A DNA stretch of 64,000 bases from Methylobacterium sp. CB376 (GTDB lineage Bacteria; Pseudomonadota; Alphaproteobacteria; Rhizobiales; Beijerinckiaceae): positions 7,293,501 to 7,357,500 of the forward strand of contig NZ_CP121648.1 in the NCBI RefSeq assembly GCF_029714205.1, given 5' to 3'. Shown here one piece after another: positions 51,879 to 62,000 of the stretch. A model generated the notes under the pieces. The model did not search any database. It was given only the letters and a program-made list of their open reading frames with translations, and had not been told where the DNA came from. Made by a program: the position numbers and the translations under genes. Every line of letters begins with the position of its first letter. Position 1 is the stretch's first letter.

Positions 51879-52784
51879 CTACTGCGCCTCGGCGGTCTCG
51901 ATCCCCACGATGCCGCGGAAGGCCTTGCTGATCCACGAGGACTTCTCCTCGCGGGGCTCGACGCCGCCCGATTGCAGCAGCGCGTAGGCGTCCTTGTACC
52001 AGGGCGAGTCGGGGAAGTTGTGGGCGAGCACGGCGGCGGCGGTCTGGGCCTCGGCCACGATGCCGAGCGCCATGTAGGCCTCCGCCAGGCGCTCCAGCGC
52101 CTCCTCGGCGTGGCGGGTCGTCTGGTACTTGCTCACCACCTCGCGGAAGCGGTTGATCGCGGCCGGGAAGTTGCGCCGATCCAGGTAGTAGCGGCCGACC
52201 GTCATCTCCTTGCCGGCCAGCTGGTCGCGGGTGATCTGGATCTTGGCCTTGGCGTCCGCCGCGTATTCCGAGGTCGGGTACTTCTGCACCAGCTCCTGCA
52301 GGGCGGCGAGCGCGCGCTCCGAGCGCTCCTGGTCGCGGGTCACGTCCGGGATCTGCTTGTAGTGCGACATCGCCAGGATGTACTGGGCGTAGGCCGCGTC
52401 CTTGCTGCCCGGATGGCGCTGCAGGTAGCGCTTCGCCGCCGTGATCGCGTCCTCGTACTTGGCGCCCTCGTAGTTCGCGTAGGCCGTCATCAGCACGGCT
52501 TTGCGCGACCAATCCGAGTAGGCGTATTCCTTGTCGAGGTTCTGGAACCGCTTGACCGCCTCGTCGTAGTCGTGGTCCTCGAGCTTGGCGAGGCCCTCGC
52601 TGTAGATCTTGTCGGCCGGGCGGCGCTCGATCACCTCCGGCTTGTACTTCTCCGGTCCGAACGGATTGATCGAGTCGAGCGCGTCGCAGGCGCTCAGGCC
52701 GGCGCCGCAGGCCGCGAGCAGCGCGACGCGAAGAACGGCACCCTTCGCACCGCGAAGCGAGGAGGCGAGAGGCATACGGTTCAT
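51879..52784 (-). CDS. bamD: Outer membrane assembly lipoprotein BamD
   Basis: 301 residues. The lipobox is GLSAC with the lipidated Cys at 33. Five TPR-like repeats follow (KIYSEGLAKLEDHDYDEAVK, then RFQNLDKEYAYSDWSRKAVL; later RRNFPAAINRFREVVSKY). It is part of the BAM complex that inserts beta-barrel proteins. A 30-residue C-terminal extension follows the last repeat. It lies downstream of lpxC, as in other Hyphomicrobiales. Confidence 0.95.
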   Translation of the reverse strand: MNRMPLASSLRGAKGAVLRVALLAACGAGLSACDALDSINPFGPEKYKPEVIERRPADKIYSEGLAKLEDHDYDEAVKRFQNLDKEYAYSDWSRKAVLMTAYANYEGAKYEDAITAAKRYLQRHPGSKDAAYAQYILAMSHYKQIPDVTRDQERSERALAALQELVQKYPTSEYAADAKAKIQITRDQLAGKEMTVGRYYLDRRNFPAAINRFREVVSKYQTTRHAEEALERLAEAYMALGIVAEAQTAAAVLAHNFPDSPWYKDAYALLQSGGVEPREEKSSWISKAFRGIVGIETAEAQ

Positions 52785-53022
52785 CCTCAGGCAGGCGGCC
52801 CGCGCGGGCGCCGCGTTTGTCGATCCACTCCGCCCGCGGGTCCTTGACGGTCCGAGGCGCGGCGTCGACCTGTGCGGGGTGATTTGGGCGCGAAAACGGC
52901 GCGGTCCCCGCAGGGAAGGCCGGTCGGCAGGGCGGCGCGGGGTCAGGTCCGGCGGAAAGCTGCGCGCTGTGGCTTCGGTGCCACCTTCGGCCGCCAGGGC
53001 CGGTTGCGCGGAAGGGGCTGCC

Positions 53023-53970
53023 TCAGAGATCGGGGGCGTAGGCTGCCGCGCCGAGGCCGACGCCGAATTCGGCGAGGACGGGCTCGCGGCGGCTGCCGGC
53101 CGCCTCGACCACCGCGTAATTGGCGCGGTCCGCGAAGAGGGCGTCGAGGACGGCGACGTTGAGCCCGTGGCCGCCGCAATAGGATTGGTAGGCGCCGAGG
53201 ATCGGCAGGCCGGCGAGGGCGAGGTCGCCCACCGCGTCGAGGAGCTTGTGGCGGACGAACTCGTCCGGGTAGCGCAGGCCCTCGGGATTGACGACGCCGC
53301 CGTCGCCGACCGCGACGGTGTTCTCCAGAGAGGCGCCCAGCGCGAACCCGGCTTTCCAGTAGCGCTCCACGTCGCGCATCATCCCGAAGGTGCGGGCGCG
53401 GGCGATCTCGCGGCGATAGGCGGCCGGGGTGAGGTCGAGGGCCTTGCGGCTGCGGCCGATCACCGGGCTCTCGAAGTCGATCTCGACGTCGAGGCGGAAG
53501 CCGCGCTCGTAGGGACGAAGCTCCGCGAAGGCGCGGCCCTTCTCGGCCCGTACCGGTTTCAGGACCTTGATGAAGCGGCGCGGGGCGCCGCAGGAGACGA
53601 GGCCGACCGAGTCGATGGCGGTGACGAAGGGGGCGCTCGACCCGTCGAGGATCGGCATCTCGGGCCCGTCGATCTCGACGAGGGCGTTGTCGACCCCGAG
53701 CCCGCGCAGGGCGGACATCAGGTGCTCGATCGTGGCGACCGCGCCGCTGTGGCGGTCGCCGATCACGGTGCAGAGCTCGGTGGCGGAGACTTGGCTGTGG
53801 TGGGCCTTGATGATGCGGTCGAGGCCGGTCGGCATCCCGGTCCGGAGGAACTCGATGCCCTCGTGGGACTCGCGGGGGTGGAGCGTGACGGTGACGGGGT
53901 TGCCGGAATGGACGCCGATGCCGGAAAGGCTCACGGCTGAGCGGAGGGTCGTCTGCTGACTCGATCTCAT
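53023..53970 (-). CDS. lpxC: UDP-3-O-acyl-N-acetylglucosamine deacetylase
   Basis: 315 residues. The first zinc ligand is in TIEHLMSAL (His about 83); the second and third are in DEFVRHKLLDAVGD (about 240-250). The active-site GGHGLN stretch is near the end. It performs the committed step of lipid A synthesis in the cytoplasm. Confidence 0.96.
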   Translation of the reverse strand: MRSSQQTTLRSAVSLSGIGVHSGNPVTVTLHPRESHEGIEFLRTGMPTGLDRIIKAHHSQVSATELCTVIGDRHSGAVATIEHLMSALRGLGVDNALVEIDGPEMPILDGSSAPFVTAIDSVGLVSCGAPRRFIKVLKPVRAEKGRAFAELRPYERGFRLDVEIDFESPVIGRSRKALDLTPAAYRREIARARTFGMMRDVERYWKAGFALGASLENTVAVGDGGVVNPEGLRYPDEFVRHKLLDAVGDLALAGLPILGAYQSYCGGHGLNVAVLDALFADRANYAVVEAAGSRREPVLAEFGVGLGAAAYAPDL

Positions 53971-54225
53971 TCTTCAGCCCCCGGACGCGATCCACCGTCG
54001 CGTCCCGCTTGGGAGACACGCTCGAGTGAGACCCATCCGCTGTTCGAAGCCCCTTGGGCGCTTCGGCCCGTCTGCGGCCCGCGCCCCTGCTTTGCTGTTG
54101 GGACACCTATAGTCGCGCTCGAAAGCGCGGCCAAATCACGGTTTCTTACGCTCTGTAACAACGCGGCGGCCCCGTTTCGGTCCCTGATTCGCTTTATATC
54201 ACAGTGCTTTAGACAAGCGCCTAAG

Positions 54226-54248
54226 CCCCGGGACAGCGGGTCCCGGGG
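54226..54248 (-). terminator. Hairpin downstream of ftsZ (distal)
   Basis: CCCCGGGAC (54226-54234) pairs with GTCCCGGGG (54240-54248) around 5 nt. Confidence 0.55.
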
Positions 54249-54340
54249 TGTGTCCGAAACACCTCAATGGCGGGTCGGGATGGCGTCCGTGCGGCGCCAT
54301 CGCGGCCCTCCCGGGGCGCGTTCGTCCCGGTGCGGAACGG

Positions 54341-54363
54341 CCCCGTCCCGTTCCGGGACGGGG
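54341..54363 (-). terminator. Hairpin downstream of ftsZ (proximal)
   Basis: CCCCGTCCCG (54341-54350) pairs with CGGGACGGGG (54354-54363) around 3 nt, 11 bp past the ftsZ stop codon. It marks the end of the division operon. Confidence 0.7.
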
Positions 54364-54374
54364 CGCGTCGGGGC

Positions 54375-56225
54375 TCAGTTCGCCTGCCGGCGCAGGAAGG
54401 CCGGGATCTCGAGCTGATCGTCGTCCATCATGCGCGGGGCGGGCGCGGCCCGGCCCTGCGGGTCGAGGTTGCCCTGGGCCGGCCGGTAGCCCTGCGGCTG
54501 CGCCGCGTAGCTCTGCGGCGCGGGGGCGCGCGGCGCCGGCGGAGCGAGCGGGGCCTGCGGGGCGCGGGCGACCGGCGGCTGCGGCGCAGGCGCGTGCAGG
54601 CCTTGAGCGTGCAGGCCTTGAGCGTGCATGCCTTGGGCGTTCAGACCTTGGGCGTGGTGCATCGCCGGGGCCTGCATGGCCGGTGCCTGGGGCGCCGCGG
54701 CCGGTGCCTCGTCGGCGCGCAGGCCTCCGAAGCCGACCGTGGCGAGGCGGCGCAGCAGCGAGGTGCGCTTGGCGTCCGGGGCGGCCTGCTGGGGCGCGGG
54801 CTCCTCGCCACGGCTGGCGCGGATCTGGGCCTGGGCCGGCAGCGGCAGGTCCTGGACCCGCGGCATCCGCGGCGCCCGCACCACCGCCGGGGACGGCGGG
54901 ATGAAGGGGGCGGAGGCCGAGACCATCGGCTGCTCGACCTGGGGCGCCGGGGCCGGCGGCTCGTAGGCCGGCATCGCCCGCGGCTGGGCCGGGGTGATCT
55001 GCACCTCGTCGTGGATCAGGGCCGGCGCCATCTCGGCGCGGGGCGCCTCGGCCATCGGGGCCGCCATCGGGGCGACCGGCTCCGGCGCCGGAGCCGGGCG
55101 CGCGGGCGCCGGCTCGGCCGCCCGGTAGGCGCCGGCCGCGGGGGCCTGAGTCTGGTTGGCGCGGGCGCGGGCCTCGGCGCGCAGCCGGTCGGCGACTTCC
55201 GCGATGCGCTGCTCGGTCTGGGCGAGGTCGGGGGCGTTCACCGCGTGGGCGGTGATCAGGGCCGGCTCGATGCCGGTCGCCACCACCGAGACCCGGATGA
55301 TGCCGTCGAGGCTCTCGTCGAAGGTGGCGCCCAGGATGATGTTGGCGTCCGGATCGACCTCCTCGCGGATGCGGGTCGCGGCCTCGTCGAGTTCGTAGAG
55401 GGTGAGGTCGTTGCCGCCGGTGATCGAGATCAGCAGGCCGCGGGCGCCCTTCATCGAGACGTCGTCGAGGAGCGGGTTGGCGATCGCGGCCTCGGCGGCG
55501 CGGTTGGCGCGCTTCTCGCCCGACGCCTCGCCGGTGCCCATCATCGCCTTGCCCATGCCGCGCATGATCGCCCGCACGTCGGCGAAGTCGAGGTTGATCA
55601 GGCCTTCCTTCACCATCAGGTCGGTGATGCAGGCGACGCCCGAGTAGAGCACCTGGTCGGCCATCGCGAAGGCGTCCGCGAAGGTCGTCTTCTCGTTCGC
55701 CACCCGGAACAGGTTCTGGTTGGGGATGACGATCAGCGTGTCGACGGCGGCCTGGAGCTCGGAGATGCCCGCCTCGGCGGTGCGCATCCGGCGCACGCCC
55801 TCGAACTGGAAGGGCTTCGTCACCACGCCGACCGTCAGGATGCCCATGTCGCGGGCGGCCCGGGCGATCACGGGCGCCGCGCCCGTGCCGGTGCCGCCGC
55901 CCATGCCGGCGGTGATGAAGCACATGTGGGCGCCCGAGAGCTGGTCGCGGATCTCGTCGATCACCTCCTCGGCGGCGGCGCGGCCGACCTCCGGCTGCGA
56001 GCCGGCGCCCAGGCCCTGGGTGACGCCGATGCCCATCTGGATCACGCGCTCGGCCTTGGAGGAGGTCAGCGCCTGCGCGTCCGTGTTGGCGACCACGAAC
56101 TCGCAGCCGAGCAGCCCCGACTCGATCATGTTGTTGACGGCGTTGCCGCCGGCCCCGCCCACGCCGAAGACCGTGATGCGCGGCTTGAGTTCCCGGATGT
56201 CCGGCGCTTGGAGACTGATGGCCAT
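54375..56225 (-). CDS. ftsZ: Cell division protein FtsZ
   Basis: 616 residues from [10 protein letters not shown]. The tubulin-like GTPase domain has [13 protein letters not shown], the nucleotide loop GGGTGTG at 109-115 and [12 protein letters not shown] very long Pro/Ala/Gln linker (about 330-600) follows, then the conserved tail [14 protein letters not shown] that binds FtsA and other partners. The linker contains a 15-bp repeat encoding HAQGL units. It polymerises at mid-cell to build the Z ring. Confidence 0.97.
   Translation of the reverse strand: MAISLQAPDIRELKPRITVFGVGGAGGNAVNNMIESGLLGCEFVVANTDAQALTSSKAERVIQMGIGVTQGLGAGSQPEVGRAAAEEVIDEIRDQLSGAHMCFITAGMGGGTGTGAAPVIARAARDMGILTVGVVTKPFQFEGVRRMRTAEAGISELQAAVDTLIVIPNQNLFRVANEKTTFADAFAMADQVLYSGVACITDLMVKEGLINLDFADVRAIMRGMGKAMMGTGEASGEKRANRAAEAAIANPLLDDVSMKGARGLLISITGGNDLTLYELDEAATRIREEVDPDANIILGATFDESLDGIIRVSVVATGIEPALITAHAVNAPDLAQTEQRIAEVADRLRAEARARANQTQAPAAGAYRAAEPAPARPAPAPEPVAPMAAPMAEAPRAEMAPALIHDEVQITPAQPRAMPAYEPPAPAPQVEQPMVSASAPFIPPSPAVVRAPRMPRVQDLPLPAQAQIRASRGEEPAPQQAAPDAKRTSLLRRLATVGFGGLRADEAPAAAPQAPAMQAPAMHHAQGLNAQGMHAQGLHAQGLHAPAPQPPVARAPQAPLAPPAPRAPAPQSYAAQPQGYRPAQGNLDPQGRAAPAPRMMDDDQLEIPAFLRRQAN
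54592..54651 (-). repeat. 15-bp coding repeat in the FtsZ linker, 4 copies
   Basis: GCGTGCAGGCCTTGA at 54592 and 54607, then two diverged copies at 54622 and 54637. On the reverse strand it encodes [20 protein letters not shown]. Confidence 0.9.
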
Positions 56226-56326
56226 GATGCGCGTGCCCCTTGTGGTGTCGTGAGCGCCGACCGGCGCCGGTGTGTCGTCCCGCTCGCCCCCGGGGCCTGT
56301 TCGAGCCCGGCCGGGCGCTCGATTGC

Positions 56327-57652
56327 TCAGAAGCTCTCCCGAATCCAGCGCCCGACGCGCTCGATGTAGGTCGAGTCCGTGTGTCCCTTGCTCCCGTGGT
56401 GCCCCTTCGGCTCGAAATGCTCGACGTGGGAGACCTGCGGGTAGACGAGGAGCCCCACCGCCGCCGAGAAGGCCGGCCCCTTGGCGGCCTCCGGCAGACC
56501 CTTGATGCCGAGCGGCCGGCCGATGCGGACCTGCCCCTGCAGGATGCGGCGGGCGACCTCCGGCAGGCCGACGAGCTGGCTCGCCCCGCCCGTGAGCACC
56601 ACCCGGCGGCCGGCCTGGGCGGCGAAGCCCGCATTGCGCAGCCGGTCGCGCACCAGCTCCAGCACCTCCTCGACCCGCGGCCGGATGATGCGCACGAGCT
56701 GCGATTTCGGGATGTGATGCGGCAGGTCGCGCTCGTCCTCGTCGACGCCGTGGACCGCGATCATGTCGCGCTCGTCCGAGGCGGTGGCCATGGCGGCGCC
56801 GTAGAGCGTCTTCAGCCGCTCGGCGGCCGCCACCCGGGTCGAGAGGCCGCGGGCGATGTCCATGGTGACGTGGTGGCCGCCGACCGCGACCGCGTCCACG
56901 TGGACGAGGTGGCCGCCCGAGAAGACGCCGACGCTGGTCGTGCCCCCGCCCATGTCGACCACCGCGACGCCCATCTCGGCCTCGTCGTCGACCAGGGCCG
57001 AGAGGCCCGAGGCGTAGGGCGTGGCGATCACCGCCTCGACCCCGAGATGGCAGTTCTCGACCGCCAGCATCAGGTTGCGCGCGGTGGCGATCTCCGAGGT
57101 GACGACGTGCAGGTCGACCCCGAGGGTCTCGCCGATCATCCCCGAGGGATCGACCACGGCGCTCTGCTGATCGAGGGAGTAGCCGGTCGGCAGGGCGTGC
57201 AGGACGGCGCGGCCGGGACTGACGCTGTGCGTGCTCGCCGCCTCCAGCACCCGCTGCACGTCCGAGCCGGTGACCGGGCCGGTGCGCACCGGCACCCGCG
57301 CCTCGAAGTGCTGCGAGCCGAGCCGCCCGCCCGACAGGTTCACGATGACGGATTGCACCTCGCACTTGGCCATGCGCTCGGCGGCGTGGACCGCGTGCCG
57401 GATGGCGTTCTCGGCGGCTTCGAGATCCACCACTGCCCCGCCCTTCAGGCCGAGGGAGCGCTGGTGCCCGATGCCGATGATGCGCGCGAGGTGCGTGCGG
57501 CCGCGCAGGGTCGACAGGGTCTCGACCGGCAGGAGCTCGGCCACGAGGCAGACGACCTTGCTGGTGCCGACGTCGAGCACCGACAGGGTCGCGCTGCGCC
57601 GCGCGGAGAGCGGCTTCAGGCGGGGCGTGAGGCCGTGCTGGAGGAGACTCAT
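56327..57652 (-). CDS. ftsA: Cell division protein FtsA
   Basis: 441 residues of the actin fold. [20 protein letters not shown] is the phosphate-1 loop, [14 protein letters not shown] phosphate-2 and [13 protein letters not shown] the adenosine motif. The SHS2 (1C) domain lies between about 95 and 175, and the C-terminal amphipathic helix (VGRWIRESF) attaches to the membrane. It tethers FtsZ to the inner membrane. It starts 52 bp after ftsQ. Confidence 0.96.
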   Translation of the reverse strand: MSLLQHGLTPRLKPLSARRSATLSVLDVGTSKVVCLVAELLPVETLSTLRGRTHLARIIGIGHQRSLGLKGGAVVDLEAAENAIRHAVHAAERMAKCEVQSVIVNLSGGRLGSQHFEARVPVRTGPVTGSDVQRVLEAASTHSVSPGRAVLHALPTGYSLDQQSAVVDPSGMIGETLGVDLHVVTSEIATARNLMLAVENCHLGVEAVIATPYASGLSALVDDEAEMGVAVVDMGGGTTSVGVFSGGHLVHVDAVAVGGHHVTMDIARGLSTRVAAAERLKTLYGAAMATASDERDMIAVHGVDEDERDLPHHIPKSQLVRIIRPRVEEVLELVRDRLRNAGFAAQAGRRVVLTGGASQLVGLPEVARRILQGQVRIGRPLGIKGLPEAAKGPAFSAAVGLLVYPQVSHVEHFEPKGHHGSKGHTDSTYIERVGRWIRESF

Positions 57653-57704
57653 GACGCAACGCCCGCGCGGACAGCTGGGATGGGGAGGGAGGGGGCGGAG
57701 CGCG

Positions 57705-58679
57705 TCATGTCTCGGTCCCCTTCGCCTTCGGCTTCTTCCTCATCGCCTCCTGGCGGGCGGCGGCGCCCTCCTCGGTCAGGCGCACCACGACCCGGTCGGG
57801 CATCCGCAGGTCGACCGCGATGATGTCCTTCTCCAGGAGGCGCGACTCCGCCTCGATCCGCACGAGGCGGGCCATCGCCTCCCGGGCGCCGCTCTCCGGC
57901 AGGCGCACGTCGATGCCGTCGAGCTTGAGCGTCCAGCGCCGGCCCGAGACCAGGGTCCCGGCGCGGATGCGCTCCCGCAGCGGGCCGGCCGCGTCGAGGA
58001 GGTCGAGGTATTCCTTGGTGCGCAGGTTCGCCTCGTCCCCGACCACCAGGGGCAGGGTCGCGAAGCGCCCGTCGCGCATGCGGTCGATCACGGTGCCGTC
58101 CGCCGAGATCACCGAGATCTCGCCGTTGCGCTGCCACAGGGCGCTCGGCTCGCGCTCGGCGAGCGTGACCACCAGTTCGTGCGGGTAGATCTTGCGCACC
58201 GAGACCGAGCCGATCAGCGGCACCTCGGCCAAGCGGTCGCGCACCGCCACCACGTTGAGGAAGGGCAGCGAGTTGCGCCGGTCGATGCCCGCGGCGTGCA
58301 GGATCTCGGCCGGCTGCAGCTGCACGAGCCCGGCGATCGTGACCTTGTCGAGGCCGAACCCGGCCGCGCGGGCGACGATGTCGAGGGGCGTGCCGGAGCG
58401 CGCCACCATCTCGGCATAGGCGCCGCTCGCGACGAAGCCCGCCGCGCCGACGAGGCCGAAGAAGCCGAAGACGAGGCTCGTCCCGACGAGATGCGGCAGG
58501 CGCTGCTCGGCCGGGATCGCCACCGAGGCGCGACGCGGCCGCAGGAAGCGCGGCAGGTAGCGGCTCAGATCCCCGGGCAGCCCCCTTCCGGCCGGAGCCG
58601 CGGCGGGGGCGCTGCCGGCCGCGCCGCCGGCGGGGCCGGCGGCGATCGGCGGTTCAGGAAAGCGTCCTCCACCATCCAT
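57705..58679 (-). CDS. ftsQ: Cell division protein FtsQ
   Basis: 324 residues. A basic cytoplasmic N-terminus with an Ala/Pro stretch is followed by one membrane helix (LVGTSLVFGFFGLVGAAGFV, about 65-85). The POTRA domain (GLDKVTIAGLVQLQPAEILH) and the FtsQ beta domain (SVRKIYPHELVVTLAEREPS, then ALW) follow. It links the early and late divisome in the periplasm with FtsB/FtsL. Confidence 0.94.
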   Translation of the reverse strand: MDGGGRFPEPPIAAGPAGGAAGSAPAAAPAGRGLPGDLSRYLPRFLRPRRASVAIPAEQRLPHLVGTSLVFGFFGLVGAAGFVASGAYAEMVARSGTPLDIVARAAGFGLDKVTIAGLVQLQPAEILHAAGIDRRNSLPFLNVVAVRDRLAEVPLIGSVSVRKIYPHELVVTLAEREPSALWQRNGEISVISADGTVIDRMRDGRFATLPLVVGDEANLRTKEYLDLLDAAGPLRERIRAGTLVSGRRWTLKLDGIDVRLPESGAREAMARLVRIEAESRLLEKDIIAVDLRMPDRVVVRLTEEGAAARQEAMRKKPKAKGTET

Positions 58680-58982
58680 GGGGCGAGTTCACCGAAACTG
58701 GACCCGACGCGGGCGATCTGATCCGACGCGGACGGCCCCCGGTCCCCTGGATCCGGCGTGCCGGCGGCTCCACCTCCCGCCTCGCGCCGGGGCGTGAACC
58801 CCGACGGTCGCGGATCGCTGGAGGCCGGCACGCCGCTGCCCGGGCAGCCGAGTGCTTGATGCGCCGTTAACGCCGACTCTCGAACCAGCTGGTAAATTTT
58901 CGGTTTAATTTCGCCGGCAGACGAGGTGGCGATCCACTGGTCGCGCCGGCCGTCGCGCCCGCGCAACGCCCCGCCCCGGAGC
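58680..58982. other. Spacer between ftsQ and murB; no ddl gene
   Basis: 303 bp without a supported gene. In many alphaproteobacteria ddl (D-Ala-D-Ala ligase) occupies this position. The segment around 58870-58920 is less G+C-rich (GCTGGTAAATTTTCGGTTTA) and may hold an ftsQ promoter. Confidence 0.5.
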
Positions 58983-59897
58983 CTAGGCCGGAACACCGAT
59001 CCGTTTGATTTCCCAGTGCAATTCGACGCCCGACTGCGCCCTCACCCGCGCCCGGACCTCCTCGCCCAGCCCCTCGATCTCGGCCGCGCTGGCGCCGCCC
59101 GTATTGATTAAGAAGTTGCAGTGCATCTCCGAGACCTGGGCGCCGCCGCGGCGCAGGCCGCGGCAGCCGGCCGCGTCGATCAGCTGCCAGGCCTTGCGGC
59201 CTTCCGGGTTCTTGAAGGTCGAGCCGCCGGTGCGCTCCCGGATCGGCTGGGCCGCCTCGCGGGCCGCCGTCACCCGGTCCATCTCGGCGAGGATCGCCGC
59301 CCTGTCGCCCGGCCGGCCGCGGAAGAGCGCGCCCGTGAAGACCACGCTCTCCGGCACCGCGGCGTGGCGGTAGGAGAAGCCCATCTCGGCATGGCCGAAG
59401 CGGCGGATCTCGCCCTCCCGGGTGACGCCGCGCGCCTCGACCAGCACGTCGGTCGTCTCGCCGCCATGGGCGCCGGCATTCATGCGCAGCGCCCCCCCGA
59501 CCGAGCCCGGGATGCCCCGGTAGAAGGCCATGCCGTCGAGTCCGGCCTCGGCCGCGGCGCGGGCGAGCCGCACGTCCGGCACGGCGGCGCCGGCGCGGAC
59601 CGTGTCGCCTTCGATCTCAATGCTCCCGAAGGCGCGGCCGCCGAGGCGGATCACCAGCCCCCGCACGCCGCCGTCGCGCACGATCAGGTTCGAGCCGAGC
59701 CCGATCACGGTGACCGGCACCTCGGCCGGCAGCGCCCGCAGCGCGGCCGCGAGATCCTCCTCGTCGGCGGGGGTGAAGAGGAGGTCGGCGGGGCCCCCGA
59801 CGCGGAACCACGTCAGGTCGGCGAGCGGGTGGTCGGGCAGGAGGCGTCCGCGCAGGCCGGCGGGCGCGAGGAGCGCGAGGAGGTCGTGGGAGGTCAT
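58983..59897 (-). CDS. murB: UDP-N-acetylenolpyruvoylglucosamine reductase
   Basis: 304 residues from [20 protein letters not shown]-binding motifs are [16 protein letters not shown] and [34 protein letters not shown] and the catalytic GSTFKNPEG (Ser) are followed by the closing Glu region. It is a type IIa-like MurB and makes UDP-MurNAc in the cytoplasm. It is separated from murC by the toxin-antitoxin-like pair on the other strand. Confidence 0.96.
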   Translation of the reverse strand: MTSHDLLALLAPAGLRGRLLPDHPLADLTWFRVGGPADLLFTPADEEDLAAALRALPAEVPVTVIGLGSNLIVRDGGVRGLVIRLGGRAFGSIEIEGDTVRAGAAVPDVRLARAAAEAGLDGMAFYRGIPGSVGGALRMNAGAHGGETTDVLVEARGVTREGEIRRFGHAEMGFSYRHAAVPESVVFTGALFRGRPGDRAAILAEMDRVTAAREAAQPIRERTGGSTFKNPEGRKAWQLIDAAGCRGLRRGGAQVSEMHCNFLINTGGASAAEIEGLGEEVRARVRAQSGVELHWEIKRIGVPA

Positions 59898-59940
59898 GGA
59901 TCCATCCGCGCTCGACACGGGGTGCCGAGCGGTCTCAAGT

Positions 59941-60405
59941 GTGATTGACGCGGCGTCGGTGGGTCGGACCGTGGTCTTCTCGCGCGCCGCCGCCCGCGCG
60001 CTCGGCCGCTTGCCGGGCAACGTCGAGGCCCTCATCCGGGAGAAGCTCGACCCCCTCGCGGCGGAGCCGCACGCGCTGACCGACAACGTCGCCGCGCTGC
60101 GGGGACAGGCCGGCGACCGGCTCCGGGTCGGGCCTTGGCGGATCCTCTTCACGGCGGAGGGCGATCGCATCATCGTCCACGCGGTCGGGCCGCGCGGCTC
60201 GGTCGACGAGTCGGATCCGGCGCATGACCATCGTCCGCACCAAGCCCCCGGCCGGCGAGCCCCTCGCGATCCTGTCCGAGGAGGCGTTCGAGCGGCTGCG
60301 CAGCCTGCCCGAGGAGACGGAGGACGGCCGCGTCGTCGCGGCCTCCAGGGCGCGGCTCGAGGCCGGGATCCCGGCGCGCCGGCCGGCCGCGATCGAGCGG
60401 GATGA
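59941..60405 (+). CDS. RelE/ParE-type toxin with an over-long C-terminus
   Basis: The frame starts at GTG 59941; GTG 59959 and 59971 are alternatives. Residues 10-85 follow the RelE fold: [58 protein letters not shown] and [12 protein letters not shown]. RelE toxins cleave mRNA at the ribosome; ParE relatives target gyrase. Typical members stop just after this point, at the start of the antitoxin gene. Here the frame runs on for about 60 low-complexity codons across the antitoxin start, which suggests a small indel near 60200-60225. It is divergent from murB. Confidence 0.6.
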   Translation: MIDAASVGRTVVFSRAAARALGRLPGNVEALIREKLDPLAAEPHALTDNVAALRGQAGDRLRVGPWRILFTAEGDRIIVHAVGPRGSVDESDPAHDHRPHQAPGRRAPRDPVRGGVRAAAQPARGDGGRPRRRGLQGAARGRDPGAPAGRDRAG

Positions 60406-60490
60406 AGCCGTCGCCGACATCGAGGTGGATGCTAGGCTGGCGCGGGCGCCGCGGATCGACGTCGAGGATCTCGTCCGGCAAGCCGGATGA
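60224..60490 (+). CDS. Antitoxin-like partner protein (88 aa)
   Basis: ATG 60224 opens [20 protein letters not shown], then [25 protein letters not shown]. This N-terminal pattern is common to antitoxins paired with RelE toxins. The usual C-terminal helix-turn-helix is absent; the remainder ([20 protein letters not shown]) is acidic-helical. The order toxin then antitoxin is that of the HigBA type. If genuine, it should bind and neutralise the preceding protein; the missing DNA-binding part would alter autoregulation. Confidence 0.5.
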   Translation: MTIVRTKPPAGEPLAILSEEAFERLRSLPEETEDGRVVAASRARLEAGIPARRPAAIERDEAVADIEVDARLARAPRIDVEDLVRQAG

Positions 60491-60560
60491 GCCCGCGCGC
60501 GGTCGCGGGCGGGCACCGCGCCGGTTGGCGCCCGGGGCCGCGCAGGCCTCGCGGGGCCGC

Positions 60561-61976
60561 TCACGCCGCCTTCTCGCCGAGCGCCGAGAGCTCGCCCGGC
60601 AGCGCGTAGGCCCATTGCGTGATGTTGCCGGCGCCCAGGCACACGACGTAGTCGCCGGGGCCGACGAGCCCGTTGACCAGGCCGGCGAGATCCTCGCTGC
60701 GCTCCAGCGCCACCGCGTTGCGGTGGCCGCGCGACTTCAGGCCCGCCACCAGCGTGTCGCGGTCGAAGCCCTCGATCGGCGCCTCGCCGGCCGCGTAGAC
60801 CGGGGCCACGATCACCGTGTCGGCGTCGTTGAAGCAGGTGCAGAAATCGTCGAACAGCGAGGCGAGCCGCGTGTAGCGGTGCGGTTGCACCACCGCCACC
60901 ACATTGCCCTCGGTCGAGGCGCGGGCGGCCTTCAGCACCGCCTTGATCTCCACCGGGTGGTGCCCGTAATCGTCGAAGATCTGCGCGCCGTTCCACTCGC
61001 CCGTGCGGGTGAAGCGGCGCTTCACCCCGCCGAAGCCGGCGAGCGCCCGGCGGATCGCCTCGGGCGCGACGCCGAGCTCGTGCGCCACCGCGAGGGCCGC
61101 GGTGGCGTTGAGCGCGTTGTGCTTGCCCGGCATCGGCAGGACGAGATCCTCCATCTCCAGGCGGAAGCCCGGCCGGCGGTCGCGGATCATCACCCGGAAG
61201 CGGCTCTGGCCCCCCCTCAGGTCGACGTCGATCAGGCGGACATCCGCCTGCGGGTTCTCGCCGTAGGTGATGATGCGGCGGTCCTCGATGCGCCCGACGA
61301 GGTCCTGCACGGTCGGGTGATCGATGCACATCACCGCGAAGCCGTAGAACGGGATGTTGTCGATGAAGGCCCGGAACGCGTCCTTGATGGCGTCGAAGGA
61401 GCCGAAATGGTCGAGGTGCTCCGGGTCGATGTTGGTCACGATGGCGATGTCGGCGGGCAGCTTGAGGAAGGTGCCGTCCGATTCGTCGGCCTCCACCACC
61501 ATCCACTCGCCCTCGCCCATGCGGGCATTCGTGCCGTAGGCGTTGATGATGCCGCCGTTGATCACCGTCGGGTCGAGCCCGCCGGCGTCGAGCAGCGTGG
61601 CCACCAGCGAGGTCGTGGTGGTCTTGCCGTGCGTCCCCGCCACCGCCACGCAGGACTTGAAGCGCATCAGCTCGGCCAGCATCTCGGCCCGGCGCACCAC
61701 CGGCAACCGGCGCTCGCGGGCCATCGCCAGTTCCGGGTTGTCGCGGCGGATCGCCGTCGAGACCACGACGAGCTCGGCCTCCGCGAGGTTCTCCGCCCGG
61801 TGGCCGACGAAGGTGCGGATGCCCTTCTCGGCAAGGCGCTTGACGTTGTAGTTGTCGGCCGCGTCCGAGCCCTGCACCGTGTAGCCGAGATTGTGCATCA
61901 CCTCGGCGATGCCGGACATGCCGATGCCGCCGATGCCGATGAAGTGGATGGGTCCGAGCTTGTTCGGCAGCTTCAT
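60561..61976 (-). CDS. murC: UDP-N-acetylmuramate--L-alanine ligase
   Basis: 471 residues. [20 protein letters not shown] is the N-terminal Rossmann motif. [14 protein letters not shown] near 115 binds [15 protein letters not shown] and the [16 protein letters not shown] motif of Mur ligases, and [16 protein letters not shown], are also present. It adds the first amino acid of the peptidoglycan peptide. Confidence 0.97.
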   Translation of the reverse strand: MKLPNKLGPIHFIGIGGIGMSGIAEVMHNLGYTVQGSDAADNYNVKRLAEKGIRTFVGHRAENLAEAELVVVSTAIRRDNPELAMARERRLPVVRRAEMLAELMRFKSCVAVAGTHGKTTTTSLVATLLDAGGLDPTVINGGIINAYGTNARMGEGEWMVVEADESDGTFLKLPADIAIVTNIDPEHLDHFGSFDAIKDAFRAFIDNIPFYGFAVMCIDHPTVQDLVGRIEDRRIITYGENPQADVRLIDVDLRGGQSRFRVMIRDRRPGFRLEMEDLVLPMPGKHNALNATAALAVAHELGVAPEAIRRALAGFGGVKRRFTRTGEWNGAQIFDDYGHHPVEIKAVLKAARASTEGNVVAVVQPHRYTRLASLFDDFCTCFNDADTVIVAPVYAAGEAPIEGFDRDTLVAGLKSRGHRNAVALERSEDLAGLVNGLVGPGDYVVCLGAGNITQWAYALPGELSALGEKAA

Positions 61977-62000
61977 GGGTCGGGTGTCCTTGGCGAACGG

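Larger units (their letters stand above)
53971..54374. other. Intergenic region between ftsZ and lpxC
   Basis: 404 bp with a less G+C-rich core at 54100-54225 (GCTTTATATCACAGTGCTTT), the likely lpxC promoter region. Two terminator-like hairpins lie on the ftsZ side. Confidence 0.5.

Noticed and set aside
58565..58996. Reverse-strand frame overlapping the ftsQ start and the murB-ftsQ spacer
   Set aside because: It has no similarity to Ddl or any domain, overlaps ftsQ in another frame, and has no ribosome binding site.
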